Of a stretch of DNA of 64,000 nucleotides, positions 1-9,698 are shown piece after piece. The position numbers and the translations under genes are program-made. Position 1 is the stretch's first letter. Every line of letters starts with the position of its first letter. The DNA is from Cannabis sativa (Eukaryota > Streptophyta > Magnoliopsida > Rosales > Cannabaceae): NCBI RefSeq assembly GCF_029168945.1, contig NW_026870037.1, positions 2,852,001-2,916,000 of the forward strand, read 5' to 3'. The notes beneath the pieces are model-generated. The model was not told where the DNA came from. It did not search any database and worked only from the letters and a program-made list of their open reading frames with translations.

Positions 1-139
1 CTAACTAAAATTTGAAATCCAAATTGTCTTTAAACTAAAACAATTAATTCAAAAATTGAAGAGCTTCATCTTCATCTGGACGATTTCACCCTTGGTCCAG
101 CTTTCTGATCCAACTCAATTGAGTTCAAGTAGCTTGGCC

Positions 140-238
140 TATAAGAAGAAGAAAACAAATAAACAAAGTTAGTCCAGAATCATAAATCCAATTGGATAAT
201 AATTCACTAAAACTCTTAAAGTTTATAAATGGAAATAC
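140..238 (-). other. Intron-like GT-AG segment directly after the gag zinc knuckle
   Basis: On the minus strand the sequence reads CAAG|GTATTTCC at 238, then a T-rich stretch ending TTCTTCTTATAG at 140 before GCCAAGC. It is 99 nt long, has a clear pyrimidine-rich 3' end and starts immediately after the gag zinc-knuckle segment. Removing it extends gag by only a few codons before another stop. Some plant copia elements make a spliced short gag RNA; whether this site is used here is inference. Confidence 0.35.
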
Positions 239-1076
239 CTTGTTTTTTTGCAAGAAGTTTAGGACATTGGGGTTTCCAATGACCTTTCTCATTGCAGTGG
301 AAACACTTTCCTTTAAGTGTAGCATCACCAGAAGGAGCAGCCTTTTTCATGGCTTTTGTTCGCTTCTTGGTGTTCTTCCACTTCTTCTTCGATTTGGGCT
401 TTGAAGCAGAGGCAAGATTTGCTTCAAGTTTTATCGTCCCATTACCATTACCAGGATTATGAGGTTTACTCCCTTTCTTCTTGGGTCCTCCAATCAAATT
501 TTCATAAGTTTAAAGGTCATTGACTAATTCATGAAAGTCAATTTCCTTCTTATTCATGACATAATTTGAAGTGTATGGTAGAAATGCTGGAGTCAGGCTA
601 TTCAAGATAAGACTAACTTGAGTAGCACTGTCCATTTCAGCACCATGATCCTGGGCTTCTTGGAAATAACTGGACATGAGGAGAACATGATCACGCACGT
701 TTTGATGAGGTTCCATCCGTGCATTAATGTACTTCTTAGTCGCGTCAAAGCGTGACTGAAGTGATGCCTTACCGAATAGCTCATTTAACTTCGTCATAAC
801 TTCAGCAGCCTTCTCAGTTTTAGAAAACCGAGTTTTGAGGGTGTCAACCATGCTAGAAAGCATAAAGTATAGAGCTTTGTCATTTGCTTTCTGCCAACGC
901 TCATACTTTTCTTTCACAGCTTTGGATGCATTGTCCCCAGGCACTTCAGGAGACGGCTCAGTTAAAACAAACAAGGCACTTTCTCCTATGAGAGCAATAT
1001 TAATGTTCTCATTCCATTTATTAAAGTTAGATCCATTCAGCTTATTTTCAGTCAACAGTGATAACATGAGATTCAT
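216..1076 (-). pseudogene. copia gag polyprotein with zinc knuckle, one in-frame stop
   Basis: This encodes the capsid/nucleocapsid part of a Ty1/copia retrotransposon. The first 188 codons (1076 to 513) carry the UBN2-type gag domain, with the usual NGSNFNKW start motif and a helical body. A single in-frame stop at 510-512 follows LVNDL. The same frame then continues to 216, with a basic linker and a CCHC zinc knuckle (CFHCNEKGHWKPQC, about 263-304) ending near KLLAKKQG. Because both halves share one frame, a point mutation to a stop is the simplest reading. The frame ends shortly after the knuckle rather than running into protease, and a GT-AG intron-like segment starts exactly there. Homology to gag is clear; activity is unlikely for this copy. 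Confidence 0.85.
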
Positions 1077-4000
1077 TTTGACAAACAGGATACTACAAAA
1101 TAATAGAAATCAACAAATAGAAATTAAATAATGGTTTAACACACAAAATCAATTCAGAAATTATAAGCACATAGCAAGTAGGAATGATATGAGAAAATAC
1201 TTAAAAAATTCAATCCTAAATAATTTCCAAGGTTTTCAACAAACTGATATCAGTGTCCCGTTTAGGCGAGAGTCAAAGCTACCATCAATTGAATAGAGTT
1301 GTCAGCTCATCTAAAATGTTAAACATTCTAGCAACCTTTTATTCGATCAAGATTGGAATCCAGCGTTGTCCCGTTTAGGCGAGAGTCAAGGCTATTCTAT
1401 CTTATGAGCTTCTACCATTGTTTCGCAATTTGCAAGTCAAATATGGTCGCCACCATTAGGGTGATCAATACCATATAAAACACTTACAAACCACTTATCA
1501 TGCGAGATTAAACGGTGCGAAATTGCTAATGAACGTTCCTCCATTAGGGAGGATTACTCACTAAAACAAACGCGGTGTAAAACCAACAATGGAGATCGAA
1601 TATCTTAATAATAATAAAGCTCATTATTTAAAATGTATTTTCTTTATTATTCTAATAAATAAATCTCATTAAATTCTAAATTAAGAATTAAAATTCAAAA
1701 ATAAGAATTTAATATAATATTTATAAAATTATACTTAGATGGTGATTGAAATAAAATTAATTATTTCCATCTTAGTAATAATCTTAAATATAAATATTAA
1801 GGAAATTAATTTAAGTTGAATTAAATAAATAATTAGCAACTTAAAAAATTTCCTTTGAGAATATATTTATTGAGTTCGAAAATTTAAAGTATATAAAAAT
1901 ACAATTTTCGAAAATAATAAAAATAGAAAAGAAATACTTCAAGCAAAAATATCACCTATCTAGATATTCTTTTGACTAGTTAATTCAATTTCTAATAATA
2001 TATATATATTTTAAATTCATTTATTTTAAATTAATCAATTAAATGAAAAAAAAAAATCATTGATTGTAGTTGGCCCAAGAATTAATTAAAATAAATAATT
2101 AATTTTACAACTCAATCTATTTTTCAAAAAAAAAAATTCGAAAATATTGCATAAATAAAATGCAAATTTCGAAATTGATTAATAAAATAAAGAAAAATAT
2201 ATATATTGAAAATTATTTAAACTTAAGTTGAAAAATTAAATTTCAACCTAAAAATAATTTTCTATTTAATTAAGTGTCATGAAAAATCAATAAATATTTA
2301 AGTATCATGATGAAAATCAACTTAGATATTTAGATTCTTCAAGTTAATTAAATGTATTAAATTCAAGAAATAATAATTAAGTGTAGAGAAGGCTTAATTA
2401 TTAATTTCTATTCAATACTAGGAAAAATATACTTAATAAAATTGTACCAAAATTAATTATTTAAATAATTAATTTCACAAAGTATAATTTTCCTATTTAA
2501 ATATTAGAAATAATAAGTAGTCTAGAATTTACTATCTAGAAAATATCTTATTTGACTAAGTATCTTTTCAAAATTTGAAAAATATCTAATTTAAGTTATA
2601 TAGAAAAAATCTAAAACTTAAATAATTTCAAATCTAGATTTAATTAAATATCACAAACTAAGTTGTAACCACTTAATTTGAAGATATCTTTTTAAAGTTA
2701 ATATTTGAAAAGATATTAACCAAAAAATATCTAAAATATTCCATTTTAAGTTAATATTTGAAAAGATATTAACTTAAAAAATATCTTAAGAATCTTTAAT
2801 AACTAATGCCTAGGATTCCTAACTTGATTTAAAATTTAAATCAAATATTCAAATTTAAGTTAGATAAGAAAAATCAGTTGATACAACTAATTTATAACTT
2901 AAATAGGAATATTTAATTAAATAAGCTCCAGAAAGAATCTTAGTTAGTTAAAATTCTATATTTAATTAAATACAAGAAAAATACAAATAGTTTGTCTAGA
3001 AATAATATCTAAACTAAAAGTGTTTTTCTTAAAATTAACTTTAAAATATTAAAATGAAAATAAATTTTCATATATTTTAAAAGTTAATTATGTTGCTAAT
3101 TCAATTTTATTAGGTCAAACTAATATAATTAACCTAGTACAGTTATTCAAATCAGGCAAATGGGCCTTCACAATTGGGGTAGTTCATGTGAGGGGGTGCT
3201 GGGTTCAGTATGTCGTACCCACTTCTATGGCTCACAACTCTCACACAAGGCCCAAAAGAGAGGAATTTAACCTTAAAATGAATAACTGTTATTAATTGAA
3301 TAGGTCCAATAACTAAATGGACCTAAATAAAATCTATCATGGTGTGACATTTTATTTAGCAACAACCTATATGCATCTATATAATAAAATAAACACATAG
3401 GCTCACACACGCACACTTTGGATGGATCCTATCATGTTGCTAGGTCATACACAAATGAAAGAAGATTGTAAAATTTACCTGTTACAAATTATTAACTTGA
3501 CCAAGGGAGCCATCAGATCATTAGATCTGGCAAAAAGTAACCATGGCTATTTGCAATCAAGTAATAATAGGTTTTAAAAACTTACACACAAGTTAAAACC
3601 ACATACTCTTGCAACAAGGTTAGCTGGATAGTTGGAAGTAGGATTTATTTAATTTTAAATAAATAATTTCGAAAAATAAATAATTAAATAAAAAATATTT
3701 TAATTTTCGAAAAATTAAAAAAAAAAATATTTTAATTTCGAAAATAAAAAAAAAATTTAAATTTTGAAATTAAAAAATATTTAAAATTAAACCTACTTTT
3801 TGAAAAATTAGGTTTCAACCAACCTAAATATCATTTCAAAAAATTTGCTAACTACTTTTAAAAATTAAATGTTATTTTAAAAATAAAAATTAAATAAAAA
3901 TTAGAAAAGATAAATGAAATATCTTTTCAGATTTTAAATTTAATTTAATAAATAAAATAACAAAATTTAAAAGTTAGCAAAATATCTTATATCTATTTAT

Positions 4001-4741
4001 AATTACATGATTATAAATATCTTATTTTAAATTTAAATAAGGTCAAAATATCTAAAAAGATTTAATTTAAAAAAAAAAAATATCTTAAAAGATAAGATAT
4101 AATTAAAAATATCTTAAAAGATAAGATATCTTAAAAATATCTTAAAAGATTTTATAAATATCTTATAAAATCTGACCTTAAATTTTAAAAAAATAAGATA
4201 TAATCAAATTTAAAAATAAGATAGATTTTTAAGCAAGAAGATAGATACTAATTCTATTCAAATTCAAATTACACTAATATCTTGAATTAAATTTAAAAAA
4301 TATTAAATTAATTCAAAATGATAATTAGAATTGAATTAGGAATAGTAATAGTATATATACAAAACCATACAAAAAATCGGAAGTTAATTCCATGAAAAAG
4401 CATGAAAAATCGAAGTAAAACGAAAAAATTCGAAATTGTACGGACAGATTTGCGATCGCAGGAAAATATCAGCACAACCCCGATTTTTTCAAATCTTCAA
4501 AAAATCATAACTAATTCAAATAAAATCCAAATTAAGTTCTGTAAAAGGCTAACTTGCTTAATTTTTTCCATACTATCCAATAAAAATAATTCCAGAGATG
4601 AAATCGCAATTATTTTTCACGAAAATTTCACAAACATCAATCAATCATCAAATAACACTCAATACAACATGATACCATCCAAAGAACATACAAACAATCG
4701 TTTTAAAGTCCAAATTTCATGTAAGTAAATCAATTACCATG
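1077..4741 (-). other. Long AT-rich untranslated leader of element 1
   Basis: About 3.7 kb between the primer-binding site and gag holds no credible reading frame. It is very AT-rich, with repeated AAATATCT/AGATAT words, except for a GC-richer part at about 1250-1560 (hairpin motifs) and a short stretch near 3150-3250. It aligns by eye along its length with 12380-16070 of element 2, so it is a shared, family-specific non-coding module. The open frame on the + strand at 4402-4728 is antisense to it and has no recognisable domain. Confidence 0.75.
1255..1552. repeat. Series of four TAGG-loop motifs in the leader
   Basis: Two near-identical motifs GTCCCGTTTAGGCGAGAGTC start at 1255 and 1368. 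Two short hairpins with an ATTAG loop follow, CACC-ATTAG-GGTG (1451-1463) and CCTCC-ATTAG-GGAGG (1538-1552). Spacing is about 80-115 bases. The matching region of element 2 has motifs at 12515, 12626, 12711 and 12801. Confidence 0.6.
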
Positions 4742-4753
4742 GCTCTGAGGCCA
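4742..4753 (-). other. Primer-binding site of element 1 (tRNA-iMet type, degenerate)
   Basis: In element sense this reads TGGCCTCAGAGC, a two-base variant of TGGTATCAGAGC, the usual copia site complementary to initiator Met-tRNA. It lies two bases inside the 5' LTR. It identifies the 5' end and the orientation of the element. Confidence 0.75.
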
Positions 4754-4755
4754 GT

Positions 4756-6656
4756 TGTTGGATATTATTTTACCAAGATCTTAGATCTACTCACAAGTAT
4801 GCTTATTAACATCCTAAATATGAACTTTCTAAAACGATAAATTAAACACATATAAAGTTAAGAAAACCTTACATTGATGCAGCGGAATTAATGTCTCCTT
4901 CCACTCAGATCTCTAACCCTTGATTCCTTTCTGTAGCAGAGTATAATCAAGATCTGAGCCCGAATGTCCTTCTTCTTCAAGTTTGATCATTCACAGTCTT
5001 CCAATCTATGATTGAGTTGCGCTTCTTTGTGTGTGGGCACTTACTCTTTCACTAGGGTCACGAAAAAGATGAAGGAGAAAAGAGAGAGGGTTTCGGCCAA
5101 GGTGTAGAAATTGGGGAAGGCTCAGTTTTTCTGAAGAGAGATATTTCTGTCAGAAAGGCTTATTCAAAGATGTGTATTTGACTGAGCCATCACTTTCTAT
5201 TTATAGGCAACTACTAGGTTTAGGTTTAGAATTATTTGGCATTAAAATAATGAAAATATTAATTTGAAAAATCAACTTAAGTGGTCGGCCATGGTGTTGT
5301 AATGGGCCTCACTTAATTTTGCAATTTTATCAAATTTTATCTCTATTTTCTCAAAAACGCCAATTTTCCAATTCTAACCTTTTAAATGCCAAAACTAATT
5401 ATTTAATAACTAAAATAGATTATTAAATAATATTGTCATTTAATTTAATTATTAATTAGACATATAAAGTCCATTAATAAATAAATAAACCTAGAAAACT
5501 CTTTTCTTTACAATTTCACCCCTGCTTAGTGAAAATTCATAAAATTAGACATAGTCTAACTTTAGAATTATAATTGATCAATCACGAATCAATTAATGAG
5601 TCTTACAAGCCTAATGTTCTCAACTAGAATGGGGACCGTGGATCTATATGCTGAGCTTCCAATAAGTGAACCAAATTTACCAAGTAAATTCCTACTTATT
5701 AATTCTTCGTTGAATCCACTCTTAGAACTTAGAATTGCACTCTCAGACTTATATAGAGCATATTGTATGTTCCACGATATCAATATACTATCTCATCTAA
5801 CCATTGTTATAATCTTATTGTGATTTAAAGATCCTCTATATAGATGATCTACATCGAGATGGGATTTCTTTACCGTTCTCACCCCTCAATGTATTTTGCC
5901 CCTTAAAACACTTAGCTACCTGTAAATGGTGTTTAGTGATCTAATAATTAGTCAGTTAAACAAGAGCTCATCCATTTACTTCTATTTGCTAAGCTCGAAA
6001 GGAATCATCACTTGACTTCTATACACCAGTAGAAGCTATAGATTCCATATTTATGTTCAGCACTCCTACTCAATCATACTATCATGTTCTCGAAATATAC
6101 GTATCACCCTGACCCGAAAGTAGGCTTAGCTAATAAATCTAAGAACATGAATAGCACTCCTGAGTTGAGCCCAAGCATATCAGGATTTAGATTCTTTTAA
6201 TCTTAAGATCAACTACTGATATTGACTTGGAAAGATATGTATAACGGTAAGTTTGTAATATCTTAACTTAGTTGCAATATCGGTCCAGTCCAATGTATAC
6301 TCCATACATTCGAAACTAGTATACTTTACTAATGTCCTGGAAAGAACATAACACTTACTCCAAGTGTAAGTACACATCATCGATGATTATCACATTAGTG
6401 TAAATCCAATAACACTGATGAAACAGGGACCAAAACTTTTGATTCATATGATCATAATCACATTCCACTGTGTTGACGATACTGTAATTGTGAATAAACA
6501 TATGATCTGGATTTAACTGATTTTGTGTGTATGAATGTAATAAACATATTAAACCATTAGCATGTAAAATTCATGCAAACATCAATCACTTCAAATTTCT
6601 TATATTGATAACTAATCAGATTGAAAAGAGTTTTATTTAGGGCATAAAACCCAACA
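4756..6656 (-). mobile_element. 5' LTR of element 1
   Basis: About 1.9 kb, bounded by TGTTGGG and CCAACA in element sense. The element-sense start (a GGGTTTTATGCCCTAAATAAA-like stretch, + strand 6630-6656) is shared with the other three copies of this LTR in the window. It contains no coding sequence; short open frames inside are not conserved between copies. Confidence 0.85.
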
Positions 6657-6801
6657 GTGACCAGCCTGTAAGTATAGCTCTCCATGCCTTCTCATCTTGC
6701 GATTTGATGAATGCTCTCATCTTGACCTTCCAATAAGGATAGTTCGATTCATTTAACAGAGGTGGTCGAGAGATAGAGCTTCCTTCTACAAACAAAGACA
6801 T
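6657..6801 (-). pseudogene. Start of the gag gene of element 3, interrupted
   Basis: From an ATG at 6801 the minus strand encodes about 48 residues typical of the N-terminus of copia gag, including RPPLLNESNYPYWKVKMRAF and a tryptophan near the break. The frame stops abruptly at the LTR of element 1 (6656). The start lies just downstream, in element sense, of a PBS and an LTR, as expected for gag. The remainder must lie left of the window beyond element 1. Confidence 0.8.
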
Positions 6802-6860
6802 CTCACACAAAATAAATTAAACAAAATAAATTCGAGATCTCACTAAGAATTTAGTGACCC

Positions 6861-6872
6861 GCTCTGATACCA
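6861..6872 (-). other. Primer-binding site of element 3
   Basis: In element sense it reads TGGTATCAGAGC, the consensus copia initiator Met-tRNA site, two bases inside an LTR that starts at 6875 on the + strand. Confidence 0.85.
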
Positions 6873-6874
6873 AT

Positions 6875-7788
6875 TGAAATTCTGTATTTTAGTATTCCAA
6901 GTTTAATTATTTAATTAAATGTTTAATTAAATGCGGAATAATAAAACTGGTACTGAAAACAGTTTTTCTGTAGTTATAGAAAACAACTCCGTAACTTCAA
7001 AAGAAACCAGAAAAATAAAAACACACAAGGTTTTTGTACGTGGTTTCAACAATCCTTTCAGATTATTACTAGTCCACGGGGCCACGCCTAGAGATAAGAT
7101 TCATTAGATCGGTCTCAAAAATACAAAGTAATTGACTTATGCATAAATAGACTCCCTCTTATTATATGCCGCAAGCTTGATGTATTCCACCTACTAACCG
7201 AATCTTGATAAAACTCCAAGAGCTCGAAATCCCTTCGATCACCTTGAAGAGTGCTTGAATCCTCCCGATGCAAGACTTGAAAAGCAATCTCCCAAAAGCT
7301 TTGTAAAATCTTCTCCCGAAGGTGAGTGCTTGAATCCTCCCGATGCAAGACTTGAAAAGCATTCTCCCGAAAGCTTTGTAAAACCTTCTCCCGAAGGTTG
7401 AACTGATGTTCTTCTTCGTTGTAGACTTGAAAAGACAATACAAACTACAAATAAACAGAGTAAAAGTCGAACAACTCTTCTCTACAAAACAAACACACTC
7501 TTTCCTTAAGATATGAATACAAATTTAAGTGTACGAAAGAGATACTAAATCTAGCTGCTATAGGGTGTATTTCTAATCAATATACACCTTATTGACAGCT
7601 TACACACGGTCTGAACAAGACCCCAGCCCACTAGAAACTTCCCTAAAATAATTCTTCAATCAGCCTAGGAATTTCCATTTCTGTACCTACAGAATCGTGG
7701 GCAGTAAGTACAACTTTCCTTTTATAGAAAAGAAAGGTTTAGCTCCGGTTTTCTCTTCAAGAAATCTGATTTAAGAAAATGGGAAACT
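6875..7788 (-). mobile_element. 5' LTR of element 3, split by element 2
   Basis: This LTR part begins next to a consensus PBS and contains the block TAGTCCACGGGGCCACGCC (about 7070) plus repeated TCTCCCGAAGG-type words. A related LTR lies at 58487-59594. At 7788/7789 it is cut by element 2 and should resume at 17975, where the flank continues; its far end cannot be placed precisely. The 107-aa and 93-aa frames here are translations of LTR repeats, not genes. Confidence 0.7.
7249..7398. repeat. 75-bp tandem duplication inside the element 3 LTR
   Basis: Two adjacent copies (7249-7323 and 7324-7398) start GAGTGCTTGAATCCTCCCG and end near TTCTCCCGAAGG, with a few substitutions. The related LTR at 58.8 kb has its own 53-bp tandem duplication at the corresponding place. 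Confidence 0.75.
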
Positions 7789-9685
7789 TGTTGGAATTTA
7801 TTTTACCAGGATCTTAGATCTACTCACAAGTATGTTGATTAACACCCTAAATATGAACTTTCTAAAACGATGAAATAAACACATATAAAGTTTAGGAAAC
7901 CTTACATTGGGTGCAGCGGAATATAATGACTCCTTCCGTTCAGATATCTAGCCCTTGATTCCTTTCTGTAGCAGAGCATTATCAATATGTGAACCTGGAT
8001 CTCTTTCTCTGAATCTTTGATGCTGAAACTCCTTCTTGCTGAAAGTCTTTCTTCACGATCTTCCTCACTATGATTGAGGTATCACTTGCTGTGTGTGGGC
8101 ACTACTCATACACTAAGAATTTCGAAATCTCAATGAGGAAGAGAGAGAGAGTGGATTCGGCCAAAGATAGGGAGAGAGAGAGGCTCTTTTTTTCTGAATC
8201 AGAAGTGTCAGAAGAAAAGTGTGTAATTTTCCTGAAGCCTTCACTATCTATTTATAGCATTCCACTAGGGTTAGGTTTGAATTATTTGGCATTAAAATAA
8301 TGAAAATATCAGAGGTAAATTCCTATAAAAGTGGTCGGCCCTATACTAGTGGATTTGGGCCTCACTTTTTGCAATTTTGCAATTTTATCTTTTCTGCATC
8401 TGATTTTCTCAAAAATGCCAATTTTCTAATTCAACTATTTAAATGCCAATTCTAACTATTTAATAACTATAAATAATTATTAAATAATATTGTCATTTAT
8501 CATATTTATTAATTGAACCATACAAAGTATCATAATTAACAAATATGCCCCTAAAACTCTTTCTTTACAATTTCGCCCTTACTTAGTGAAAATTTGACAA
8601 ATAGACATAGTCTAATTTGAGAATTATAATTGATTAATCAAAACCAATTATATGAGTCTTACAAGCAATATTATCTCAACTAGTGCGGGGACCATGGGTC
8701 TATATAACCGAGCTTCCAATAAGTAGATCAAGAATTTAGCACTAAAATTCACAACTTATTAATTCTTCGTTGAATCCACGCATAGAACTTAGAATTGCAC
8801 TCTCAGTATATAGAATGCTCTATATGTTCCACCATATAGAGACATCATTAGTTATCCATTGTTATAATCCTAATGTGATCAATGATCCTCTATATGAATG
8901 ATCTACACTGTAAAGGGATTAAATATTAGTTACATCCTACAATGTATTTATTCCTTAAAACACTTGACCCCGTATAAATGATATTTCAGCTTATGTGAAA
9001 TGAGTACTCCACCATTTATGTTCGTTTGGTCAAGCTCGAAGGAGATCATCCTTTGCTTACTATTCGCCAGATGGAAGCTATAGATTCCATGTTTATGCTA
9101 GCGCTCTCACTCAATTGCACTACCGTGTTCCCAAAATGTACGTATCACCCTGACCCAAAAGTAGGCTTAACTAACAAATCAAAGAACACGAATAGCCTTT
9201 CAAGATTGAGCCTAATCATAACAGGATAAAGAACATTTGATCTAGGATCAACTAGGCGATATTGACTTGAATAGATATTACGGTAAGTTTAATTAAATCT
9301 AAGTCAAAGTTCAATATCGGTCCCTTCCGATGCATACTCCATGCATCCAACCTGAGCTTTACTTTAACCAATGTTCTGGAAAGAACATAGCACTTCTCCA
9401 AATGCAAGTAAACTCTGTTGTAGATTATCATATCAGTAAAACCCTATGTCTGATAAATCTAGGAAACTTTATTCACATAGTCATGTTTACTTTCCAATGT
9501 GTTGACAGCACAATAAACAAGATCAAGTATGTGAAAAGGGTTTCAGATGAATTTATACATTATGTACATATAATCATGAAATAAATCATGTGAACCATGC
9601 AACATGAAATGTAATTTCTGATCTATATTAATAAGTAAATCTGATTATATTGAAATGAGTTTTATTTAGGGCATAAAACCCAACA
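7789..9685 (-). mobile_element. 3' LTR of element 2
   Basis: It runs from TGTTGGAATTT on the + strand to CATAAAACCCAACA. It is nearly identical to the LTR at 16085; even chance open frames (9026-9229 and 9330-9584) recur at the same places in the other copy. The high similarity suggests a fairly recent insertion, although small indels are present. Confidence 0.88.
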
Positions 9686-9698
9686 AACTCCCACTTGC
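9686..9698 (-). other. Polypurine tract of element 2
   Basis: In element sense, GCAAGTGGGAG lies directly before the 3' LTR. A purine run at this place primes plus-strand synthesis in LTR retrotransposons. Confidence 0.7.

Larger units (their letters stand above)
1..6656 (-). mobile_element. Element 1: Ty1/copia-type LTR retrotransposon, 5' part (LTR, leader, gag)
   Basis: On the minus strand the order is 5' LTR (4756-6656), primer-binding site (4742-4753), a very long non-coding leader (about 1077-4741) and a gag reading frame (216-1076). The rest of the element lies beyond the window start. The LTR begins TGTTGGG and ends CCAACA in element sense. The right flank after the LTR (6657) continues the gag of another copia element (element 3), so this element is inserted in that gag. 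The LTR is the same family as those at 7789, 16085 and 36385. The target duplication cannot be confirmed because the other end is outside the window; GTGAC at 6657-6661 is the candidate. Confidence 0.85.

Noticed and set aside
4402..4728. 108-aa + strand frame as a gene
   Set aside because: It is antisense to the untranslated leader of element 1, AT-biased and without any domain.
7115..7443. 107-aa and 93-aa repeated frames as a repeat protein
   Set aside because: They translate the 75-bp tandem duplication of an LTR in two frames; not a protein family.
9026..9584. Open frames MVKLEGDH... and MHTPCIQP... as genes
   Set aside because: They recur at 17318 and 17625 only because they lie inside duplicated LTRs; no known domain, and they are on the strand opposite to the element.
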